A stretch of DNA of 64,000 nt from contig JAHHHF010000094.1 in assembly GCA_019359495.1 (NCBI GenBank), forward strand, positions 1 through 64,000, given 5' to 3'. Shown one piece after another: positions 1 to 7,491 of the stretch. The number at the start of each line of letters is the position of its first letter. The first letter of the stretch is position 1. A program made the translations under genes and the position numbers. The notes below the pieces were generated by a model, which saw nothing but the letters and a program-made list of their open reading frames with translations, did not search any database and had not been told where the DNA came from. This DNA is from Goleter apudmare HA4340-LM2 (GTDB lineage Bacteria; Cyanobacteriota; Cyanobacteriia; Cyanobacteriales; Nostocaceae).

Positions 1-63
1 TGGGTCGCCAAATGCTTTTCCTTCCCACTGTTGAGCGTGAATCATTATTGGATTTTCCACCAC
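1..63 (-). CDS. 5' end of an unidentified gene, cut by the window edge
   Basis: An open frame runs off the left edge of the window. Its first residues would be about VVENPIMIHAQQWEGKAFGD. An in-frame stop at 67-69 forces the start to GTG 63, GTG 60 or ATG 45. A GGGGA Shine-Dalgarno match at 71-75 favours one of the GTG codons. About 20 residues are too few to name a family. It lies downstream of the TonB receptor on the same strand, so co-transcription is possible. Confidence 0.35.
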   Translation of the reverse strand, partial: MVENPIMIHAQQWEGKAFGDP

Positions 64-151
64 TTTTTACTCCCCACAACTCCTTCCCTTAGTAGTTTAC
101 TAGCACTTGTGTGTACACCGTAGCCTTTGCAAGGGGAGGGTTGGGGTGGGG

Positions 152-2800
152 TCAAAACTGCCACGAAATAGTGCCTTGCACCGTAAACGGCTCACCATAA
201 GAGATGGTGTTTTGACCAAAGGCGCTTTCAAAATACTCGACATCGAACAGATTTCTAAAATTGAGGGCAGCGCGGAAGCGATCTCTCCTATAAAAAATTG
301 CGGCATCCGTCCGCAGATAGCTAGGAAGTTCTACGCTATTGTCTAAATCAATTTGCCGTCCTCCTACATAAAATAATCCCAAACCAAAGCCTAATCCTTG
401 CAAACTACCCTGCTGAATTTCATAGGTAGTCCACAGATTCAAGGCATTTTCTGGAACACCATTCAACCGACTACCAACGGGAATAACATTATCTTCAGTG
501 AGTCGAGCATCGGTGTAGGCATAGCCCGCAATGATGTTCCACCCTGGCATAATTTCACCTTGAAAACTCAATTCAATACCTCGGCTACGTTGTTCCCCAG
601 TCTGAATCTCAAATTGACCTGGGGGTACGCCTGGTCTGGTATCAGCCGTTGTGACACCAGTACGAGTTAGTTCATAAAGTGCAAGGGTTGTTGAAAATCG
701 CTCGTTCAAATCAGCCTTTACCCCCACTTCATACTGAGTGCCTCGCTCTGGTTGAAACACATCACCCTCAAAACTACGTCCAGTCACTGGAGCGAATGAA
801 CGACTGTAGCTGGCATAGACAGAAATGGGTTCAATGGGCTGATAGACAATGCCCACACGCGGACTGAAGGCATTCCCCGATTGACTGGTTGTGGTATCTG
901 TCAGTAAATTTTGGTTGGTTTGCTCAAACAGATCAAACCGGCCACCCAACAATAACTTCAGATTAGAAGCCAGTGTTACCTGGTCTTGAATATAAATCCC
1001 TAAAGTGTCTGTTACGTTAAAAAGACTGGCAACATTCTCATAAGGTCCAGCAAAGATCGGCCTATACACAGGGTTAAACACATCTAGTGGTACAGCAGGT
1101 GCTACGAAGAAACTGGCATCTTGCTCGTATCTACCCAAATCAACACCAAAGACGAGTTGATGCTCAATTGAACCTATTGAAAATTTGCCAGTCAAATTAA
1201 CATTTAGGTCGTAAATATCTATGTTGTTTTCCTCGTCAAAAACTATACCGTTTAATGTTCGATTATCGGGATCAAGACTGGTACCAATACGCAAACCGTT
1301 GGTTCCTAGATACATACGGTCAAAGAATCTCGCCTGAAACGCATTTTGTAGCGACCAATTATCGCTAAACTCATGCTCCAACCGATAGCCAACTCTGCTT
1401 CTTTGGCTATTCAGAACAGTATCAGGGCTTCCAACAAAACGATTACGCGGGATGCGTCCATTGGGGTTGGGCAGCACAGTACCAACTGCTGGTAAGCCTA
1501 GAAAGTTAGATTCGTCTGTCTCTGTGTATTCACCTTCTAAGGCGAAGCGAGTGCGTTCCCCAATTGCCACACTCACCACAGGCGCAATGGTGAATTGATC
1601 CCGCTCAACAAAATCAATAAAACTTCCTCTATCTTGGTAGGATGCGTTCAGTCGGTACAAAACTGTCCTGGAATCATTTAGGGGCCCCGACAAATCTATT
1701 GCACCCCGATAAAAGTCAAAACTGCCAATAGTGCCATCAATCGCATAGAAAGGATCGCGTAGTGGTTGTTTCGTTACCACGTTGATGGTTCCCCCCGGAG
1801 CGGCTCCACCGTAAAGTACGGAAGCCGGGCCTTTGAACACTTCAATTCTTTCGACATCAGGGGTAGTTTCCGCATTCAAACCGCCAGCCTCTCTCAACCC
1901 ATTCCTGAGAATGAAGTTGTTGGCAAAATTTGTATCGAGGAAGCCTCTAATAATAAAGTTGCCAAGTTGCGTTGTTGAAGAATTGAATGGAGCTACGCCA
2001 GGAACGTTTCTGAGGGCTTCGTTGAAGGTTGTAACATTTTGATCGCGCAACACCTCCTGCGGCACAACCTGAATCGATTGGGGAATATCTCGCAATGGTG
2101 TATCCGTCCGCGTCGCTGTACTGGCATTCGGTACGCGATAGCTATCTTGCTCTCCCGTCACCACCAACTCAATCGGCTCATCCTGCTGCGCTGCTGGTGT
2201 TTCGCTTGCTGGCTGTTCTTCAGTTGGCGGTGTTTGGGGTGGCTGTGTCGCCGTTGCCGTAGATGCTACCGCAAAAATCAACCCTGCATCATCATCAAAT
2301 AACTCAACTGTCGGTAATGCTGCAACACCTACCACCGCCACTCGTACAGTATTTGCATCAATATTTGTGACTGTTATCTCAGTAATTCCCTCGACTGGTT
2401 TTTCCGAACGAAATGTAAACGCTTCACCACTAGGTAAACGCAATTGAGCATTGGGAATATCTGCAATAAAATTATTACCCGCACTGCGATTTGTCAGTTG
2501 CAGTTGTTCACCAAGGGTAGTCTCTAAAATCACCTCCACACCTTTATCCGTGGGATTTGCTTTCACACCCGTAATGGTGACAATACTTCCCGGAACAACA
2601 GGAGGATTGCTAGGAATTGGTGACTGCACTAGCAGTTGGGCGTTAGTGGTGGGTAGTTCTATTTCGCTCAGTTGGCGAATTGGAGAACTTGTTTGTTGCT
2701 GTTTCTCACTAGCCCATACCGATGAAACTGCAACAATACTCAAACATCCCGAAAGACTGATTAAAAATGATAGCCGAACAGATAAACACCAACTCCTCAT
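152..2800 (-). CDS. TonB-dependent siderophore receptor with AMIN domain
   Basis: Outer-membrane receptor (882 residues) that would import ferric siderophores using TonB/ExbBD energy. A signal peptide covers about residues 1-30. An AMIN domain follows at about 70-175, an N-terminal extra typical of cyanobacterial receptors. A TonB-box-like PIELVVTGEQ lies near 210. The plug is at about 235-345 (DIPQSIQVVP, PDVERIEVFKGPASVLYGG, GGTINVVTKQP), followed by a 22-strand-type barrel ending in the classic C-terminal aromatic (WQF). The ATG start is followed by a plausible leader. The PchR-like AraC regulator about 1.2 kb upstream on the same strand fits the usual gene order of iron loci. The substrate class is inferred from family resemblance, not proven. 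Confidence 0.93.
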   Translation of the reverse strand: MRSWCLSVRLSFLISLSGCLSIVAVSSVWASEKQQQTSSPIRQLSEIELPTTNAQLLVQSPIPSNPPVVPGSIVTITGVKANPTDKGVEVILETTLGEQLQLTNRSAGNNFIADIPNAQLRLPSGEAFTFRSEKPVEGITEITVTNIDANTVRVAVVGVAALPTVELFDDDAGLIFAVASTATATQPPQTPPTEEQPASETPAAQQDEPIELVVTGEQDSYRVPNASTATRTDTPLRDIPQSIQVVPQEVLRDQNVTTFNEALRNVPGVAPFNSSTTQLGNFIIRGFLDTNFANNFILRNGLREAGGLNAETTPDVERIEVFKGPASVLYGGAAPGGTINVVTKQPLRDPFYAIDGTIGSFDFYRGAIDLSGPLNDSRTVLYRLNASYQDRGSFIDFVERDQFTIAPVVSVAIGERTRFALEGEYTETDESNFLGLPAVGTVLPNPNGRIPRNRFVGSPDTVLNSQRSRVGYRLEHEFSDNWSLQNAFQARFFDRMYLGTNGLRIGTSLDPDNRTLNGIVFDEENNIDIYDLNVNLTGKFSIGSIEHQLVFGVDLGRYEQDASFFVAPAVPLDVFNPVYRPIFAGPYENVASLFNVTDTLGIYIQDQVTLASNLKLLLGGRFDLFEQTNQNLLTDTTTSQSGNAFSPRVGIVYQPIEPISVYASYSRSFAPVTGRSFEGDVFQPERGTQYEVGVKADLNERFSTTLALYELTRTGVTTADTRPGVPPGQFEIQTGEQRSRGIELSFQGEIMPGWNIIAGYAYTDARLTEDNVIPVGSRLNGVPENALNLWTTYEIQQGSLQGLGFGLGLFYVGGRQIDLDNSVELPSYLRTDAAIFYRRDRFRAALNFRNLFDVEYFESAFGQNTISYGEPFTVQGTISWQF

Positions 2801-2914
2801 AGTTCCTCACGCCGCCTTGCAGCTTTTGTTGCTAAAGATTTTTGATAACAATAAGGTGTAGTGTAGAGAAGTTGACTGTGGCGTGTCTATCTAAAAAATG
2901 CCATTTTATGATCC

Positions 2915-2983
2915 AAAAACTGCTTTTTTTCCTACCAAACATTGGCTGGGTGTGATGCCATCCTGACGCTTAAGGGCTGTTCT
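2915..2983 (-). pseudogene. Decayed 3' end of a second AraC-family regulator gene
   Basis: These 69 bases match the last part of the intact AraC gene (4015-4083) with about nine mismatches. Read on the minus strand they give ALKRQDGITPSQCLVGKKAV, against AAFKRQYGITPSQCLAGKKA in the intact protein. No further AraC sequence lies upstream of it. It is therefore a leftover of a paralogous regulator that once stood directly next to the TonB receptor. Confidence 0.75.
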
Positions 2984-3024
2984 AGGATACCTTGTGAATG
3001 TTAAAACATTCGTTCATAAGTATC

Positions 3025-3150
3025 AGGACTTACGCAAGCAAAATTTGTCATTGCGACCGAAACGTAGTGTAGGGGAGCAATCCCAGACTTGGAAGCGATT
3101 ACGTCGCTACGCTCGTAATGACGTAATTTCGTAACTTTTGCGTAAGTCCT
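3025..3150. mobile_element. MITE-like element with 13-bp terminal inverted repeats
   Basis: A 126-bp element begins AGGACTTACGCAA and ends with its perfect complement TTGCGTAAGTCCT. AAGTAT occurs on both sides (3018-3023 and 3151-3156), which looks like a target-site duplication. It has no coding capacity, so it would have to be moved by a transposase elsewhere. The same terminus recurs at 63701, again preceded by AAGTAT. Confidence 0.7.
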
Positions 3151-3191
3151 AAGTATGTAACAAACAGTTAATCAGAAGAAGAAGCTTGTTG

Positions 3192-3557
3192 CTATATTCT
3201 CAAGTATTTACTGAGAAACTCTAGTTGGTTTTCCATCTCTTCAGTAGTTTTGTTGGCAATGAATTCCATGATTGCCCGAACTTGTTCCCCGACTAAATAG
3301 TTTTGGGCAAGCAGGGCAATTCCTGAATGTTTTTCTACACTGGTAATGAATTGTGTATGGATTTGGTAGAAATCACCAATGTTATGGCTGTAGAGTACTC
3401 GCTGTTGTTCGGTTGCAAGACGCAATTGCTCAACATCAATTAAGCCTTCGGTTTGGGTTTCTTTGGCTGTGATCACATCAATATTACGGGCGCGCAGAGC
3501 TTTGAGCAGTGATTGATCCTGAGAATCTTCATCGAGATAGAGGCGAATCATGCTCAT
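3192..3557 (-). CDS. DUF5615 PIN-like toxin of a toxin-antitoxin pair
   Basis: A 121-residue protein starting MSMIRLYLDEDSQDQSL. The LDED acid cluster near the N-terminus and the later HNIGDF segment (about residue 60) are typical of DUF5615 proteins. These have a PIN-like (Mut7-C/VapC45-type) fold and are predicted RNases. Its ATG overlaps the TGA of the upstream DUF433 gene by 4 nt (ATGA). Such translational coupling is usual for antitoxin-toxin operons. RNase activity is inferred from the family. Confidence 0.85.
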   Translation of the reverse strand: MSMIRLYLDEDSQDQSLLKALRARNIDVITAKETQTEGLIDVEQLRLATEQQRVLYSHNIGDFYQIHTQFITSVEKHSGIALLAQNYLVGEQVRAIMEFIANKTTEEMENQLEFLSKYLRI

Positions 3558-3856
3558 ACAATCGACTCTGTAGATGATTGATGTAATGTTTCTAGACGTT
3601 TGGCTTGTGCTGCTTGATCAGCAATATCGGCTTCGATCTCGGCAACATTGGCGTGGTAATAGGCAAGAGCAGCGTAAACTTCAGCCAGGGTAATACTTCC
3701 AATACGATCGCCAATTTCCTCAGCCACTAACCCCCGTTTGTACCAAGAAACAATGGAGCGAACCGTTACCCCTTTGTTGGAAATGTGGGGAACTCCGCCG
3801 TGGAGTCCTGGGGTGCGACTGATCAGAGTGCCAATATCTACTGTGGTTGCTGTCAT
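3554..3856 (-). CDS. DUF433 antitoxin (VapB45-like)
   Basis: A 100-residue protein containing the DUF433 winged-HTH signature: ISRTPGLHGGVPHISNKGVT, then a segment resembling IVSWYKRGLVAEEIGD and LAEVYAALAYYHAN. The ATG at 3856 was chosen because the extra two residues upstream would need a TTG. It is the first gene of a two-gene operon with the DUF5615 toxin. It would bind and neutralise the toxin and repress the shared promoter, as known for this pair type. Confidence 0.85.
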   Translation of the reverse strand: MTATTVDIGTLISRTPGLHGGVPHISNKGVTVRSIVSWYKRGLVAEEIGDRIGSITLAEVYAALAYYHANVAEIEADIADQAAQAKRLETLHQSSTESIV

Positions 3857-3881
3857 TTGCAATTATTTTTATGGGTAAGGT

Positions 3882-4001
3882 TTAGAACTGACGATAGTAG
3901 CTTTCTGTTTTATATTTTGTTACCCTGCGTACGGATATTAACCGGATGCGATCGCCACGTTCAGTGTAGGTTATGTGGAGAATAACCCCATTATATATGC
4001 C
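3882..4001 (-). pseudogene. C-terminal remnant of a BrnT-family toxin
   Basis: The frame ending at 3882 reads GVILHITYTERGDRIRLISV and then RRVTKYKTESYYRQF. This matches the C-terminal half of BrnT toxins (YTERGD.IR.IS.R.AT). The first half of the domain is missing. Upstream the frame runs straight into the antisense-frame reading of the AraC gene end. No BrnA antitoxin is visible next to it. It is probably non-functional. Confidence 0.65.
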
Positions 4002-4008
4002 AGCTTGT

Positions 4009-5013
4009 CTAGCTAAAAACTGCTTTTTTTCCTGCCAAACATTGGCTAGGTGTGATACCATACTGCCGTTTAAAAGCTGCTGCAAAGTTTCCCAAATGTC
4101 CATAGCCTACTAGATTTGCCACCTCTACGACTTTATGATCGCCTTGACGCAACAATCTTTGGGCATTCTCCAGCCGTTGCTGTGTCAAATAACCCATGAC
4201 AGTTGTGTTAAAAAGTGCTGAAAAACCTCTCTGGAGAGTGCGAACACTAACTCCCACTTGCTGTGCTAGTTCACACAGTGATGGTGGATGCTCCAGTTGG
4301 GTGGTCAAAATTTCTTGGGCGTGGTGAATACGGGCGATGGTATCAGCTTTGAACCCTGGTAATTCATAAATTGGTTGTTGATCTGACGCAATCCAATCCA
4401 GGTACATTGCCACTATTTCAAACACCTTCCCTTGCAGATACATCCGCTTTGCTGCACCGCGATAGGGCGCATTCCACATTTGTTGAGCAAGCTCGCGCAC
4501 TGCTGGTGTCACTGTTGGATAAAATGAGTTTTTCCAGTCTTCCCCTTTAAACAGCAATTTCTGGATATCAGAGCTATATTGCCCATCCTCCAGCAAAAAC
4601 GAGTCTAACAATTCTGGCCCAATCTCTACATTCACGCAAGTTAAACGCTCTCCAGCGCGATTTTTACCAATGTAAGAGGGCGAAATGCCGCTACCCGAAA
4701 AATAGCTATGCGTTCCACCCATAACATGAGGATGAGTATCTTCAAAATAAAGGCAGCCTGATAGGAAAATCGTGAACTGAATCGGATGGTTGTGGGCAGG
4801 TGTTTTCACTATCACATCCTGGTGATATTCGCAATCTAAGAAGTTTAACCACACCCCAGGCGATAGGTTCATGCTGCGATTGTAGCCCCTTCCCAGAATT
4901 TCCGGCATTCCTTCAAGCCTTTCAAAGCTATCAAGTACAAGATTTTCCATCTGGGGTTGAGGAGCTTGTTGCCACAGTTCGTCAAGGTCTGATGGGCTGA
5001 GGATGAGTGTCAT
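4009..5013 (-). CDS. AraC-family transcriptional regulator (PchR-like)
   Basis: A 334-residue protein. The N-terminal two thirds (ligand/metal-sensing part) is as in PchR-like regulators of cyanobacterial siderophore loci. The C-terminal double HTH lies at about 235-325 (LCELAQQVGVSVRTLQRGFS, then VANLVGYGHLGNFAAAFKRQ and YGITPSQ). The ATG at 5013 was chosen over a TTG 21 nt upstream because an AT-rich palindrome at 5033-5051 occupies that region. It is likely a regulator of the TonB receptor in response to iron or a siderophore; this is inferred from family and position. Confidence 0.88.
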   Translation of the reverse strand: MTLILSPSDLDELWQQAPQPQMENLVLDSFERLEGMPEILGRGYNRSMNLSPGVWLNFLDCEYHQDVIVKTPAHNHPIQFTIFLSGCLYFEDTHPHVMGGTHSYFSGSGISPSYIGKNRAGERLTCVNVEIGPELLDSFLLEDGQYSSDIQKLLFKGEDWKNSFYPTVTPAVRELAQQMWNAPYRGAAKRMYLQGKVFEIVAMYLDWIASDQQPIYELPGFKADTIARIHHAQEILTTQLEHPPSLCELAQQVGVSVRTLQRGFSALFNTTVMGYLTQQRLENAQRLLRQGDHKVVEVANLVGYGHLGNFAAAFKRQYGITPSQCLAGKKAVFS

Positions 5014-5032
5014 GCTGGAGTGGGCTAAGTGC

Positions 5033-5051
5033 AAGTTATTATCAATAAGTT
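5033..5051. promoter_or_regulatory. Candidate Fur-like operator upstream of the AraC gene
   Basis: A 19-bp imperfect palindrome, AAGTTATTATCAATAAGTT, in which seven of nine half-site positions pair. It ends 20 bp before the AraC start codon. Its size and AT-rich ATTATCAAT core resemble Fur boxes, but similarity to the consensus is only moderate. Confidence 0.35.
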
Positions 5052-5115
5052 TACCACTACGTAGATGATGCCGATCAACTTAGACGAGGGCTTTCTGTAT
5101 CAAATGAACATTGTT

Positions 5116-5275
5116 TTAAATAATCCCAGACTGTACGCGCCACAGACTGGCATAGATACCATCAATTGCGAGTAAATCCTCGTGTTTACCCTGCTCGACA
5201 ATTGGACCATGATCCATAATATATATGCAATGACTGTGGCGAATTGTGGAAAGACGATGAGCGATCGCTTCGACT
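5116..5275 (-). pseudogene. C-terminal remnant of an ABC exporter ATPase
   Basis: The minus strand reads [52 protein letters not shown] and stop. This is the H-loop region and C-terminus of an ABC exporter ([19 protein letters not shown]). The Walker and signature motifs and the membrane domain are absent; upstream DNA leads into purN. Peptide/siderophore exporters are common in this gene neighbourhood, so it is probably a relic of the same iron locus. Confidence 0.8.
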
Positions 5276-5311
5276 AGATGATGCTGATTGCATCTCTCAT
5301 CAACCCATGCC

Positions 5312-5965
5312 CTATTTACGCAGTGCTGCTAGGGCGATCGCTTGTGGCAAAATCCGGTGTTCTTGAACTTGAATTCTGGCGTGGAGTGTTTCGGCGGTGT
5401 CGTCTGGCAGTACTGGTACTGCGGCTTGGATTAAAATCGGCCCGCTATCTACTTCTAAACAAACTAGATGGGCGGTACAGCCAACGATTTTCACCCCAGC
5501 AGCTAAAGCCTGTTCCACTGCATTAATGCCTTTAAAACTAGGCAAGAGGCTGGGATGAATATTAATAATTTTGTCAGCAAAAGCATCAATTAAAACTGGT
5601 GTTAACAGTCGCATCCAACCTGCCAAAATCACCCATTCCACATCATACTGCCGCAACTGCTCGACAATTTGCCCATCAAACTGTTCGCGGCTTTTGTAGT
5701 CACGATGATTCAATAACACAGCTTCCACACCCCAATTCGCTGCCCGTACTGCGGCTTTAGCTGTGGGATTGTTATAAATCAAAACTTGAATTTGGGCATT
5801 GAGTTGTCCGGTGGCGATCGCTTGGGCAACTGCTTCAAAATTGCTACCATTCCCTGAAGCCATAATTCCCAGTTTTAAAGGCACACTTGATGTCAGTGGG
5901 TAGCTAGGGATATTGGGAGCAATGAGGCTAGTTGTAGCAGTATGTATTGTGGAATCTTGACTCAT
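5312..5965 (-). CDS. purN: Phosphoribosylglycinamide formyltransferase
   Basis: Transfers the formyl group of 10-formyltetrahydrofolate to GAR, the third step of purine synthesis, in the cytoplasm. At 217 residues it is slightly longer than the usual ~200 because of an N-terminal extension. Visible motifs are [12 protein letters not shown] (phosphate loop), [13 protein letters not shown] (catalytic Asn/His) and [17 protein letters not shown] (catalytic Asp). The ATG at 5965 overlaps the stop of the upstream secreted-protein gene by 4 nt, so the two are translationally coupled. Confidence 0.96.
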   Translation of the reverse strand: MSQDSTIHTATTSLIAPNIPSYPLTSSVPLKLGIMASGNGSNFEAVAQAIATGQLNAQIQVLIYNNPTAKAAVRAANWGVEAVLLNHRDYKSREQFDGQIVEQLRQYDVEWVILAGWMRLLTPVLIDAFADKIINIHPSLLPSFKGINAVEQALAAGVKIVGCTAHLVCLEVDSGPILIQAAVPVLPDDTAETLHARIQVQEHRILPQAIALAALRK

Positions 5966-6510
5966 AGGGTAGGTTCGATAACTTTCACATTGTCCGGCAA
6001 TTTCGTGGCTTCAGAAACTTTTGTGAATAAAGTTGGTGACTCCGAAAAAGCTGTAGGTCTAGGTTTCCCTGGATTAGTATTATCCAATTGCAGGCGCAAT
6101 TTACCATCAGCAGTGAATTCAAAAATTGTCAATACTGGTTCCTTTTTACCAGGGATTGTGATATCCAGATGTATGGGTTTGGGTTCTGTTGTAGGGTCAA
6201 TGCGATATTTAAGCTCCACAGCCACAGAGGTCTGAGAGTTAGGTGAATAAATATATAATTTACCTTCTGGAGAGAAGACGAAAGTCAAGATAATTGGCGA
6301 GTCTGGGTCTTTAGCTTCCCACTGGCCTAACAATTTTTGAGCAATTGGGCTTGTGGACTTATCTTGTAGAGATGGAGTTAGTTGGGGTGATTTTACAGGT
6401 TCAGCCAAGGCTGTTGTGTTGAGTGTCGTCAATAATGCTATAAATACGCTAGAAGTGAGCATCTTGCTAGCGATGGAGAATTTGCCAAAGAAAGGGAAGA
6501 TTTTAGGCAT
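5962..6510 (-). CDS. Conserved secreted protein of unknown function
   Basis: A 182-residue protein with an N-terminal signal peptide (about residues 1-36, ending TTALA). A Pro/Ser-rich linker follows. The body contains LLGQWEAKDPDSPIILTFVF and repeated beta-strand-like stretches, suggesting a small lipocalin- or beta-sandwich-like fold. The ATG at 6510 was preferred over a GTG 15 nt upstream. Its stop overlaps the purN start by 4 nt. No function is recognised; the coupling to purN may simply be positional. Confidence 0.75.
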   Translation of the reverse strand: MPKIFPFFGKFSIASKMLTSSVFIALLTTLNTTALAEPVKSPQLTPSLQDKSTSPIAQKLLGQWEAKDPDSPIILTFVFSPEGKLYIYSPNSQTSVAVELKYRIDPTTEPKPIHLDITIPGKKEPVLTIFEFTADGKLRLQLDNTNPGKPRPTAFSESPTLFTKVSEATKLPDNVKVIEPTL

Positions 6511-6597
6511 GAGTATTAAAGCCACTAGGTTGTCAGGATCTTAGCAATACCTCTGCGTATAATCACACCCCATAAACATTCAATAGCCCATATTGTC

Positions 6598-7491
6598 ATG
6601 AAAACGTCCCGCTTTTCTCGGATGCAGCTGTTGCTGGATAATGATGCGATCGCTGCCTGGATTTTTCTTACACCAGCGTTGATTTTGCTTGGTATATTTA
6701 TTATCTGGCCGATCGCCTATCTGTTTTACCTCAGTTTTACAGCTGGTAGTTTCACTTCCACAGGCACTTACCTGGTAGGCTTCAAAAATTACTGGCGTTT
6801 GTTACTCAATTCAGATTTCTGGCAAGTTCTCTTCAATACTGTTTATTTTACCGTTGCCACCGTCATTCCTAGTTTAATTCTCCCTTTAGGGCTGGCAGTG
6901 TTATTAAACCGTTCCATTGCTTTTCGGGGAGCATTGCGGAGTGCCTATTTTCTCCCTTCAATTATCTCTTTGGTAGCGGCTGGGCTAGGATTTCGCTGGT
7001 TGTTTCAAACCTCTGGCCCAGTCAACGCATTTTTAGGATCATTGGGTATTCCAGCTATTTCTTGGTTGGGTGATACTTTTTGGGCGATGCCAGTATTAAT
7101 TTTGTTGAGTATTTGGAAACAACTCGGTTTCAATATGGTGGTGTTTCTCGCAGGGTTACAAGCCATTCCTCCCAGCCGTTATGAAGCTGCGGAACTAGAT
7201 GGTGCCAATGGTTGGCAGCAATTTTGGCATATCACCCTTCCTGGTTTGCGACCAACTTTAATATTTGTAATTGTCACTACGGCTATTTTCAGCTTGCGGA
7301 GTTTTGAGCAAGTTTATGTAATGACTGGCGGCGGCCCTCTGAATTCCACAAACTTGCTGGTTTACTATATTTACCAAGAGGCTTTTGGTCAATTTGATTT
7401 TGGTTATGCCGCCGCCGGGGCGACGGTACTGCTGGCGGTGACTTTAGTACTAGTCTATTTGCAATTGCGGACTTGGAGCGAGGAGAGGTGA
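6598..7491 (+). CDS. Carbohydrate ABC transporter permease (MalF/UgpA type)
   Basis: Inner-membrane permease of a sugar importer (297 residues, about six TM helices). The cytoplasmic EAA loop that docks on the ATPase is clear: YEAAELDGANGWQQFWHITL, followed by PG. The N-terminal region (about 20-45) is the first TM helix, as in MalF/UgpA proteins. There is no MalG-type partner, binding protein or ATPase on either side within the window. Those subunits must be encoded elsewhere. Its last 42 bases overlap the 3' end of the convergent WD40 gene. Confidence 0.92.
   Translation: MKTSRFSRMQLLLDNDAIAAWIFLTPALILLGIFIIWPIAYLFYLSFTAGSFTSTGTYLVGFKNYWRLLLNSDFWQVLFNTVYFTVATVIPSLILPLGLAVLLNRSIAFRGALRSAYFLPSIISLVAAGLGFRWLFQTSGPVNAFLGSLGIPAISWLGDTFWAMPVLILLSIWKQLGFNMVVFLAGLQAIPPSRYEAAELDGANGWQQFWHITLPGLRPTLIFVIVTTAIFSLRSFEQVYVMTGGGPLNSTNLLVYYIYQEAFGQFDFGYAAAGATVLLAVTLVLVYLQLRTWSEER

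Noticed and set aside
3018-3156. Small RNA from the element at 3025
   Set aside because: The perfect terminal repeats and flanking duplication are explained by a MITE, and there is no terminator.
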